Source: Methylobacter sp. BlB1
Lineage (GTDB): Bacteria > Pseudomonadota > Gammaproteobacteria > Methylococcales > Methylomonadaceae
Length of the DNA: 64,000 nt
Assembly (NCBI RefSeq): GCF_015476545.1
Contig: NZ_JADMKV010000022.1
Span: forward strand, 1-64,000
Direction: 5' to 3'
This document shows, piece after piece, positions 57,105 through 64,000 of this stretch. A program made the translations under genes and the position numbers. The notes below the pieces were generated by a model, which worked only from the letters and a program-made list of their open reading frames with translations, did not search any database and was not told the origin of the DNA. Within the stretch, counting starts at the first letter, position 1; each line of letters opens with the position of its first letter.

Positions 57105-59201
57105 TCAAGCTTTATTGCCCGCGGCCGCTTCCGCGCACTTTTCACAGAACGGCGCACCGCTCTCAGCGGCTTCTTTCAGTACCTGAGCGGAGGGGCCGTA
57201 GACGGTCGGCTTGGGCGGCCGCGAGGCGGCTTTGGCTTCATTAACCTGGCCGGCTTTGTCCTGGTCGGCTTCCTTGGGCGCTTTGGGCGCATCCGGCGCA
57301 CAGCCCGAACCCGATCCGGCCGAACCGCCGCTGTTGATCAGGACCGGCGTGCCGGAGATCGTCACGCCGGAAGGCCCGACGACGATGAAGCCGCCGCCGG
57401 CTTTCAGGGTGATGCTGGCGCCGGCCTCGATGACGACGTTCATGCCGGCCTTCAAGTGGATTTCCTGGCCGGCATCGAGCGCATGCTTCATGCCCACTTT
57501 TTCCTGCAGATCCTGATCGACCTTGAGGGAAAGGCTGCCGACCACCGCCGCGTTGCTGTCGCCTTTGATCGTTGAATGCCTGTCGCCGTCGATTTGCTCC
57601 AGCAGGTCTTTTTTGACGATCAGATGCCGCTCGTTGCCGATCCACTCCAGACTGTCGTTCTTAACGCGCACATCCAGGTTGCGCTCGGCATGGATAAACA
57701 CCTGTTCCTCGCCTTTTTTGTCGTCGAAGCGCAATTCGTTGAAGCCGTCCCCGCCTTTAGTAGAGTTGGTCTTGATCGTGCTGATATGGGCATTGTCGGG
57801 CAGTTTGTACGGCGGCATCGAGCCGTCGTTGTACACGCGGCCGCTGATGATGGGCTGGTCGGGATCGCCTTCCAGGAAGTCGACGAGCACTTCCTGGCCG
57901 ATGCGGGGCAGCGCGATCATGCCCCAGCTCTTGCCGGCCCAGGGCTGCGACACCCGCACCCAGCAGGAGCTGTTTTCATCGGCCTTGCCGTAGCGGTCCC
58001 AGTGGAACTGGACCTTCACCCGGCCGTATTGGTCGGTATAGATTTCCTCGCCGGCAGGCCCCACTACGAAGGCAGTCTGCGCACCTTGAACATGGGGTTT
58101 TGGTGTTCTGCGCGGGGCGCGGTAAGGCCGCTTGTTGTCCTGGACGGCAAAGCTGCAGTCAAAGAGCTTGTCTTCGCCGGCAGCGGCTCCGGAGGACCCG
58201 TATTCATCCAGTTTCAGCTGGTAATTGGCCGAAATCACCAGGTATTCGCGGTTCTGGTCCTGGCGCGGAAATTCTTTCAGCTTGAACCGGCAGCCGACCG
58301 CCAGGCCGCGGGCGTTGCCGCTACCCTCGCCGCGTTCGAAGCGGGCATGCTGTTCCTCGATGCGCTGGCGGACGAAGTTGTCGCCGACGCCGGTTTCCGT
58401 GTAGCGGCCGGGGTAATCGAAGAGCTCATAGCAGGCCCGGGCATGGGATTCCATGAGCAGGGCTTTGACCCGCAGGTCGGCTTTCGGCTTCTTGAAGTCG
58501 TAATCGGTGAGTTCATAGGCGCCCGGCTGGACTTCGTGCGTAAAGGACCAGGCCTGAATGTGGTCCTTGCGGGTACGGTCCGTCGAGCCGGTGTCGATAT
58601 GGTAAGGGATGCTGTCATAGCCCGGAAACGGATCATGGGCATTGCCGGAGTCGGCCAGGACCAGGTAATGCTTGTCCTTTTCATGGCTGAAATAATAGTA
58701 AATACCTTCGTCTTCCATCAGCCGACTGACAAAGTTGAAGTCCGTCTCGCGGTATTGCACGCAATATTCGCGCGTGGCATAGCTGCCGCTCAGCTTTACT
58801 TTGAAGTCACTGAAGCCGTGATCCTGAAAGACTTGCTTGATAATCTCGGGCACGGATTGGTTCTGGAAGATCCGGCAGTTGGAGGTGCGGGTGAGGAACC
58901 ACAGCCAGGGCTGGACTGCAACGTGGTAGCAGGCCAAGCCATTCAGGTCGCTGCCTTGCCCGAAGCGGCTGACGTAGCCGTGGAAGTAGCGCCAGTTGCC
59001 GGTCTCCATCTGCAGCCTGATGACGATGGGTTCGCCCAGAATTTTTTTGGGGTCGATGGCCCGGTCTTCGCTGACCAGATCCACGCGATACTCGAACGGC
59101 TCGCTCAAGCCCTCCCGGCCGTGCATCTGATAAAACAGTAAGGTATCTTCACCAAGCGAGGTAAAGACCTGAATCTTCCGATTTTTTTGTGTAACCGCCA
59201 T
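57105..59201 (-). CDS. vgrG: T6SS spike protein VgrG (TssI)
   Basis: The 698-residue protein has the gp27-like N-terminal part (GREGLSEPFEYRVDLVSED; FNFVSRLMEDEGIYYYF), the OB-fold and gp5-like needle (GQEVLVDFLEGDPDQPIISGRVYN), and a C-terminal run of beta-helix repeats (GQEIHLKAGMNVVIEAGASI). It ends in a Pro/Ala-rich tail of about 65 residues with two cysteines (FCEKC) that may fit the adaptor or PAAR. An AGGAAT site precedes ATG 59201. No other T6SS structural gene is in the window, so this is an orphan vgrG island. Confidence 0.97.
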   Translation of the reverse strand: MAVTQKNRKIQVFTSLGEDTLLFYQMHGREGLSEPFEYRVDLVSEDRAIDPKKILGEPIVIRLQMETGNWRYFHGYVSRFGQGSDLNGLACYHVAVQPWLWFLTRTSNCRIFQNQSVPEIIKQVFQDHGFSDFKVKLSGSYATREYCVQYRETDFNFVSRLMEDEGIYYYFSHEKDKHYLVLADSGNAHDPFPGYDSIPYHIDTGSTDRTRKDHIQAWSFTHEVQPGAYELTDYDFKKPKADLRVKALLMESHARACYELFDYPGRYTETGVGDNFVRQRIEEQHARFERGEGSGNARGLAVGCRFKLKEFPRQDQNREYLVISANYQLKLDEYGSSGAAAGEDKLFDCSFAVQDNKRPYRAPRRTPKPHVQGAQTAFVVGPAGEEIYTDQYGRVKVQFHWDRYGKADENSSCWVRVSQPWAGKSWGMIALPRIGQEVLVDFLEGDPDQPIISGRVYNDGSMPPYKLPDNAHISTIKTNSTKGGDGFNELRFDDKKGEEQVFIHAERNLDVRVKNDSLEWIGNERHLIVKKDLLEQIDGDRHSTIKGDSNAAVVGSLSLKVDQDLQEKVGMKHALDAGQEIHLKAGMNVVIEAGASITLKAGGGFIVVGPSGVTISGTPVLINSGGSAGSGSGCAPDAPKAPKEADQDKAGQVNEAKAASRPPKPTVYGPSAQVLKEAAESGAPFCEKCAEAAAGNKA

Positions 59202-59587
59202 GTTTGTTTTTATTCCTGAAACAAAGATGCATCCAATTCTGAACGTCCGCCTATAAACGGCCGATGCCAGTTTTGCCGTTTATACCATTTTCTCCATATC
59301 CGGCCAATGTTATTGGATTGCCGATAAAAGTCAATGCCGATTGCCTTGGCGCCGCTAATATCTTCTCTTTCCCGATACCCGCAACGGGACACTAAAGAAA
59401 AGATTTCACCTGAGCCGGACGTATATCAGCGACAATATTTCCGTTCGCGCGGACAATTTCGCCTCACCCTTACATCAATGGTAAGGGGCGGCAATGATTG
59501 CATAGCAATATCAAGGAAGCAACTGCCATGCAGAAAAACTGCCGCCGAGCCTCGAGTAACCAAAATCAGGCGAGACGTATTATTTTT
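59202..59587. other. Gap between vgrG and the NAD salvage operon
   Basis: The 386 bases hold the vgrG promoter region and the end of the nadM transcript. A 60-codon frame at 59210-59392 lacks family resemblance. A 10-bp inverted repeat lies at 59252-59284 and a second imperfect one (CCCTTAC/GTAAGGG type) at about 59468-59490. No clear terminator T-run was found after nadM. Confidence 0.55.
59252..59284. promoter_or_regulatory. Inverted repeat upstream of vgrG
   Basis: TATAAACGGC (59252-59261) and GCCGTTTATA (59275-59284) are perfect complements separated by 13 bases, 51 bases upstream of the vgrG start. It could be an operator or a structure in the vgrG leader; no T-run follows on the minus strand. 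Confidence 0.4.
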
Positions 59588-60619
59588 TCAACGCAAACCT
59601 AAAAACTCATTCAGGATGTGAAAGTGGTCCTCAAAAAACAGCTCTTCCATATCATTGAGCTGATCGATCGCTATCCAGGTCACCTCTTCCAAATCATCGG
59701 CGGCTTTAATAGCCGGAAACTTGGCGCCTCTCAAATCAAAGAAGTGGGCATGGGTAATCACGCGCCCGCGACAGGACCGTTTGGGATGATCGAACACTTT
59801 AACGGCTTTAAAGTCATTGATCAGCGTTACAGGCATCAGGCCTATCTGCGTCTCTTCCTTCAACTCTCTCAGGGCCGCTGTAAAAACGCGTTCATCTTTT
59901 TCGACAAACCCGCCAGGCAGAGCCCACAATCCCTTGCCCGGGCAATGCTTTCTTTTGCCCAATAACACGGAATTGTTTATTTTAACGACGGCATCAGCGG
60001 TACTGAAAATAACGGGATAAGGGCTTCCGCGCCATAAGTCCTGCTCATGCTTCACTTGTTTATATTCCTTCACCAGCTCGCGGTACTCGGCTCTCAGCGA
60101 CCACGCCTTCAGAAACTGTTTAACAGGCGGCAGTATCCAGTCGGATATCGCCGAAAGCGACACACTCACATCTTCCGCTTCAAAATAGACAGCCCTCAGT
60201 TCCGAGGCATCGATTTTGATATCCGATTCAACCGGAAGGTAACTCCATTCCTGGAAGTGATCCAAATAGTACGTATCAATATCCGTTTCCTTTTTATGTC
60301 CCACGAGCGCAATATCCTGAGCGGCGTACTCGCCGACAATCCTTTTAACTTCGGCATTCCAACGGTCATCATTGTAGTAATCACGGATAGGGACACAGAC
60401 TGTGCGTGCCTTGTCTTCCTCCGACAGTGTCGAAAGTATCATTTCCCGGCGCTCTGTCCATTTAAACGGATTTCTTGGATTCCGCGACTGGAAGGATGAG
60501 CCGATAATAATGATCACCTGTTCCGCGATCTCCAGCGCCTTGCGCTTTAATAATTCATGCCCGACGTGAGAGATCTGATGGCGGCCGATCACAACGGCTA
60601 CTTTAAATTTCTTTTTCAT
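59588..60619 (-). CDS. nadM: Bifunctional NMN adenylyltransferase / Nudix hydrolase
   Basis: The 343-residue protein fuses a NadM-type nucleotidyltransferase with a Nudix ADP-ribose pyrophosphatase. The first domain (1-180) has GRHQISHVGH with the HxGH site and the SSFQSRNPRNPFKWTERRE motif. The second has the Nudix box GGFVEKDERVFTAALRELKE (then ET). This fits the NMN route from nicotinamide-type precursors and clearing of ADP-ribose. It is the last gene of the NAD operon, 13 bases after nadE. Confidence 0.92.
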   Translation of the reverse strand: MKKKFKVAVVIGRHQISHVGHELLKRKALEIAEQVIIIIGSSFQSRNPRNPFKWTERREMILSTLSEEDKARTVCVPIRDYYNDDRWNAEVKRIVGEYAAQDIALVGHKKETDIDTYYLDHFQEWSYLPVESDIKIDASELRAVYFEAEDVSVSLSAISDWILPPVKQFLKAWSLRAEYRELVKEYKQVKHEQDLWRGSPYPVIFSTADAVVKINNSVLLGKRKHCPGKGLWALPGGFVEKDERVFTAALRELKEETQIGLMPVTLINDFKAVKVFDHPKRSCRGRVITHAHFFDLRGAKFPAIKAADDLEEVTWIAIDQLNDMEELFFEDHFHILNEFLGLR

Positions 60620-60632
60620 GCGTATGTATTTT

Positions 60633-62312
60633 TTAATATTTTGCTGCGATTGGCATCTGTCTGCCGTTGCCGAACGCTCTTGCCCGAATCCTGATGATCA
60701 GCGGTGCTTGAAAGCGTTTGTATTCATTCCGCGCAATCATTTTTACGATTTTATCGACCAGCCCTTGATTTGTTTCGTTAAGCTGATCCACATAAGATTT
60801 TACCCGTTGATACTCTGCTTTGGATAATTGCTTGCCTTCAATTATATACTTCAAAATTTCATCCAAAACCTCATAAGGCGGCAAGCTGTCCGTATCTTTC
60901 TGATCAGGCGCCAGCTCTGCAGAAGGTTCTTTGCTGATAATGTCCGCAGGTATCATTTCGCGTCCCGCACGGTCATTGATATACTGGGATAAACGATAAA
61001 CTTCCGTTTTATACAAATCACCGATCAGGTTCAAGCCGCCGTTGGTGTCGCCATACAACGTGCAATAACCGACGGATATCTCGGATTTATTGCCTGTTGA
61101 TAACAACAAAGCCCCGAATTCATTGGAATACTCCATTAAAATGGTACCACGAATACGGGCTTGCAGATTCTCCAAAGTCAGACCTTTCAAGGTCCTGGCA
61201 AAAGCCGAACTGAAATCCCTGGCATATTGCTCCACCAAAGCCTTGATGGGGTGGACAATCAACTCAATACCCAGATTGCTGCACAGCGCTTCGGAATCCG
61301 TTACCGAGCCCGCGCTTGAAAAAACAGAAGGCATGGTAATCGCCACCACATTCTTTGGCCCCAATGCTTCCGCCGCCAAAGCCAGCGTCAAGGCCGAATC
61401 AATGCCGCCCGAGGACCCGACGACCACTTTCTTGAAGCCGCACCGGCGCACATAATCTCTTAGCCCCAATACAATCTGATTAAAAGCCAGCTCGTTGTCG
61501 GACATCGCTTTAATGGCGTCGGCACCTGACTGGAAGCCGGCTTCCTTGATATCAAAAGCCAGATATTCCTGGGTAGCGCTGAAACGCGCCGCTTCAAAAA
61601 CAAGCGCTCCTTTCCGGTCCATGGCAAATGACGCTCCGTCGAATACCAGGCTGTCCTGTCCGCCCACCGAATTCACGTACAGCAAAGGCAATTCATAACG
61701 CGCGGCCACGTTGGACATGATGTCATGGCGCTGCTCGCGTTTACCGATATTGGACGGGCTGGCGTTGATGCTGATGACCAGATCGGGCTTTTGCGCCATC
61801 AACTGTTTAAAGGGATTTTCCCTGTATTCCGTTTCGCTGTCGTTCCAGCCGTCTTCACAAATGATCAGTCCTATTTTGGTGTTGCCGACCGTGATGACGC
61901 AAGGCGCCACGGGGCCAGGCTCAAAATGCCGTCTTTCATCGAAGACGTTATAGGTGGGCAACAGTTGTTTGTAATACTCCGTCACAATGGCCCCGTTTCT
62001 GATCGCCACCAGGGCGTTATAAAAAGGCTTGCCTTGACCCGAGTTTTTGCGGACCGTGCCGATAATGGTCGTTAGTGACGAAACCTGTTTTGAAAACGCC
62101 AGCAGATCCGTCAAGGCTTGCTCTGATTGATCCTGAAAGAAAGGTTCATCGATCAGGTCATAAGGATAATAGCCGCACACTGACAATTCCGGGAACACCA
62201 GTAAATCGGCTCTGCTTTGATCCGCCTGCCTCATGGCGTCCATCATGGTTGCCGTATTGCCTTGAAAGTCAGCAACGGTTGAATTCATTTGGTTGATTGC
62301 AATCTTGATCAT
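60633..62312 (-). CDS. nadE: Glutamine-dependent NAD+ synthetase
   Basis: The 559-residue protein joins an N-terminal nitrilase-type glutaminase (FPELSVCGYYPYDL for the Glu, a central Lys and LIICEDGWND for the Cys) with the C-terminal PP-loop NAD synthetase (VVGSSGGIDSALTL). It amidates nicotinate adenine dinucleotide to NAD+. It lies between pncB and nadM. Confidence 0.96.
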   Translation of the reverse strand: MIKIAINQMNSTVADFQGNTATMMDAMRQADQSRADLLVFPELSVCGYYPYDLIDEPFFQDQSEQALTDLLAFSKQVSSLTTIIGTVRKNSGQGKPFYNALVAIRNGAIVTEYYKQLLPTYNVFDERRHFEPGPVAPCVITVGNTKIGLIICEDGWNDSETEYRENPFKQLMAQKPDLVISINASPSNIGKREQRHDIMSNVAARYELPLLYVNSVGGQDSLVFDGASFAMDRKGALVFEAARFSATQEYLAFDIKEAGFQSGADAIKAMSDNELAFNQIVLGLRDYVRRCGFKKVVVGSSGGIDSALTLALAAEALGPKNVVAITMPSVFSSAGSVTDSEALCSNLGIELIVHPIKALVEQYARDFSSAFARTLKGLTLENLQARIRGTILMEYSNEFGALLLSTGNKSEISVGYCTLYGDTNGGLNLIGDLYKTEVYRLSQYINDRAGREMIPADIISKEPSAELAPDQKDTDSLPPYEVLDEILKYIIEGKQLSKAEYQRVKSYVDQLNETNQGLVDKIVKMIARNEYKRFQAPLIIRIRARAFGNGRQMPIAAKY

Positions 62313-62327
62313 TCCTTTTCTCCCGAT

Positions 62328-63503
62328 TTAGGCGGCGTAATTGAAAACCTGTTTCAGATATGCCACGTAAACGTCATCTTCACAGAGCGTCTTCCCTGGC
62401 GCATCGGACAGCTTGGCAACGGGCCGGCCGTTCAGGCTCATCAGTTTCATGACAATATTCAATGGCTTGATCCCAGCGTCGTTAGTAAGATGAGTACCGA
62501 TACCGAAGCCGGTTTTAATGCGGTCGGCGAAGTGCTCGTATAACTCCAACGCCAGCTGAAAATCCAGGCCATCGGAAAAAACTAAGCGTTTGGTGCTGGC
62601 ATCAATATTCAGTTTTGCGTAATGCGCCAACCCTTTTTCGCCCCACTCGAAAGGGCATGAGGAGTCATGGCGCAAGCCTTCGTACGAGACAGCAAGCGCC
62701 CGGTCCAAATCATTCAAAAAAGCATCCATGCTGATCGTGTCCGTCAGTGCGGTTGCCAGGGAGCCATTAAACTCTTTCAGCCAGTCGGCCAGGGCATTTT
62801 TCTGGAAATCACGCAGATTGCAAGAACTTGCCTGATAGGATTGCAGATACTCATGCGCCATCGTGCCGATCGGCGTGAGACCGTATTTTTTTGCCAGATA
62901 AACATTAGAGGTCCCTTTAAAGTACTCAGGCAGTTCGGCTTTTAATGTCCGGACCATTTCATCCTGCCACGACCACGACCAACGCCTTCTTAATCCGAAA
63001 TCGAAAAATTCAAAAGGATGTTTTCTGTTGAATTGATGATCTCTAACCAGCCCGATCTTCCGCTGCAGCCGGTTGCGGCTTTCCTGAAGCAATGCCGCCT
63101 GATCGAAGCGCCGGAAATACAGTTCGGAAACGATATATAAGCAAAATATTTCAAAACCCATGATATGGATTTGCGGGCCTTCGGCATCGATCATCAATAC
63201 GTCTTTATCTACAGCGACCCTGATAAAATCCCTCTGAAATCTGAAAATGGCGAGAAAGGCAATAAAATCGCTGCTAAAGAGTTGCAAGGATCTCAAATAG
63301 TCCAGCTCATCCTTTTGAAAAGACAAGCTGCACAGGTAATCCAATTCCTTATTGAGATCGTCGGCCAATTGCGACAATGGGTATTCAGGCGTGCTTCGGC
63401 ATAAGAATTTGTATTTAGCCATAGCGCCAGGATTCTTATGCAGCATCGCCTGCCACATGGTGAACTTGTACATATCGTTTTCTAACAGGCTTTTCACTAT
63501 CAT
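62328..63503 (-). CDS. pncB: Nicotinate phosphoribosyltransferase
   Basis: PncB makes nicotinate mononucleotide from nicotinate and PRPP. The 391-residue product has the start LLENDMYKFTMWQAML, FFDFGLRRRWSWSWQ and TSNVYLAKKYGLTPIGTMAHE with the reactive His, then DTISMDAFLNDL and FSDGLDF. It is 15 bases before nadE and 23 bases after pncA. Confidence 0.95.
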   Translation of the reverse strand: MIVKSLLENDMYKFTMWQAMLHKNPGAMAKYKFLCRSTPEYPLSQLADDLNKELDYLCSLSFQKDELDYLRSLQLFSSDFIAFLAIFRFQRDFIRVAVDKDVLMIDAEGPQIHIMGFEIFCLYIVSELYFRRFDQAALLQESRNRLQRKIGLVRDHQFNRKHPFEFFDFGLRRRWSWSWQDEMVRTLKAELPEYFKGTSNVYLAKKYGLTPIGTMAHEYLQSYQASSCNLRDFQKNALADWLKEFNGSLATALTDTISMDAFLNDLDRALAVSYEGLRHDSSCPFEWGEKGLAHYAKLNIDASTKRLVFSDGLDFQLALELYEHFADRIKTGFGIGTHLTNDAGIKPLNIVMKLMSLNGRPVAKLSDAPGKTLCEDDVYVAYLKQVFNYAA

Positions 63504-63526
63504 CCGTTTATTTCCTTATGTTCTTG

Positions 63527-64000
63527 TTATTTGTTTGCCATTAATTCGGGCAGGATCTCTGCCGAAGTAACCAGCCGCAGCCCCATGGCCGCCAGATTGT
63601 TGAAAGTATCCTGCGTTTTGGCTTCGTAGCCCGGGATTGCGCTCATGCAGTCCGTCAGCACCACCATTTTTTCCCGGCATTCAATGCCGAGGTTATTCAC
63701 CGCATCCCAAATAGTCTTGCTGACACAGTGGCTGCTCGCCTCGCCTGTAAAAAGGACCAAATCTGCCGATTGGTATTTATCAATGGAAGCCCGCCGCAGT
63801 AAAGTGGAAGGTTTGTCTGGATCTGCCACTTCCGCTTGCAATGCCGAATAATGTTCTGACCAGGGGTCTTCGCCTTTCCGGATATAATCGACAGGCTTCA
63901 ATTGCCGGCTTTCCCATGCGCTGCACGCAGCCAGGATATCGGCATGTATGTTGTGGCCAAATGACCCTATCTGGCAATGAACCGGCCATACAGAAATGCT
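63527..64000 (-). CDS. pncA: Nicotinamidase, partial (5' end beyond window)
   Basis: The frame runs from a stop at 63527 to the right edge, giving the C-terminal 157 codons. VWPVHCQIGSFG (around 63990-63955) and FTGEASSHCVSKTIWD with the catalytic Cys are typical of the isochorismatase-like nicotinamidases. The Asp and Lys of the triad would be in part beyond the edge. It would supply nicotinate to PncB in the same operon. Confidence 0.88.
   Translation of the reverse strand, partial: SISVWPVHCQIGSFGHNIHADILAACSAWESRQLKPVDYIRKGEDPWSEHYSALQAEVADPDKPSTLLRRASIDKYQSADLVLFTGEASSHCVSKTIWDAVNNLGIECREKMVVLTDCMSAIPGYEAKTQDTFNNLAAMGLRLVTSAEILPELMANK

Noticed and set aside
57576-59141. 521-codon open frame antisense to vgrG
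   Set aside because: It is a long shadow frame due to the GC-rich codon use of vgrG; the vgrG product is unmistakable on the other strand.
59210-59392. 60-codon open frame directly upstream of vgrG
   Set aside because: It has no ribosome site and no family, and it crosses the inverted repeat at 59252-59284.
59468-59490. Imperfect CCCTTAC/GTAAGGG hairpin as nadM terminator
   Set aside because: It is about 100 bases from the stop and has no T-run on the minus strand; not called.

Overview
This 64 kb window is chromosomal DNA of a gammaproteobacterium. The genes and their order fit a methanotroph-like member of the Methylococcales, but this placement is inference: no methane or methanol oxidation structural gene is present. 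Supporting features are a complete nqrABCDEF-apbE-nqrM block, fabA-fabB, ttcA, the miaB-phoH(ybeZ)-ybeY-corC run, glcE-glcF, selO, a periplasmic MxaD-like SRPBCC protein and many conserved gammaproteobacterial housekeeping genes.

Layout. 1-0.9 kb: two small overlapping unrecognised genes, a terminator and a minus-strand tRNA-Ser(UGA), possibly the edge of an integrated element. 1-10 kb (minus): 5-oxoprolinase, SAM hydrolase, ttcA, fabB, fabA and lytic transglycosylase. 10-15.7 kb (plus): ABC exporter, RNase AM-type PHP protein, then a coupled run of glutamate-cysteine-ligase-like protein, M14/AstE-type amidohydrolase and YcgN cysteine-cluster protein. 15.7-19.5 kb (minus): small conserved proteins, a YVTN beta-propeller, the MxaD-like protein and exonuclease I. 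19.5-27.2 kb (minus): Na+-NQR operon with its maturation factors. 27.5-36.2 kb: SelO, a long AT-rich gap, a DD-peptidase with a histone-like tail, a 133-bp MITE, galE, corC, ybeY, ybeZ and miaB. 36.4-39.9 kb: glcF, glcE, CsiV-like protein and two small envelope proteins. 40-42.2 kb: a TibC/BAHT-type heptosyltransferase and, immediately upstream, an exported protein with a Thr/Ser-rich collagen-like Gly-X-Y repeat. 42.4-43.9 kb: three small envelope proteins. 43.9-49.6 kb: an accessory Hsp70 operon (zinc ribbon, DnaK-like, GrpE-like, degenerate J protein, large helical-repeat protein).

49.7-59.2 kb is a type VI secretion auxiliary island transcribed leftward from vgrG: DUF4123 adaptor, a muramidase-like effector with a coupled exported immunity candidate, PAAR, another adaptor-like gene, a second polymorphic effector with a TNT-like C-terminus and its likely immunity gene. 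After these comes a frame-disrupted toxin tip overlapping a small gene, which in turn overlaps an alarmone-hydrolase-like HD gene. No structural T6SS genes are present. 59.6-64 kb (minus): an NAD salvage operon (pncA, pncB, nadE, nadM-Nudix).

The most promising undescribed system is the heptosyltransferase/collagen-like protein pair at 40-42 kb: a BAHT enzyme with its D111 and Cys4 metal finger beside a secreted Gly-X-Thr/Ser protein rather than an autotransporter. Second are the orphan toxin tip with its small partner genes and the accessory Hsp70 operon, whose J domain has PPD in place of HPD.
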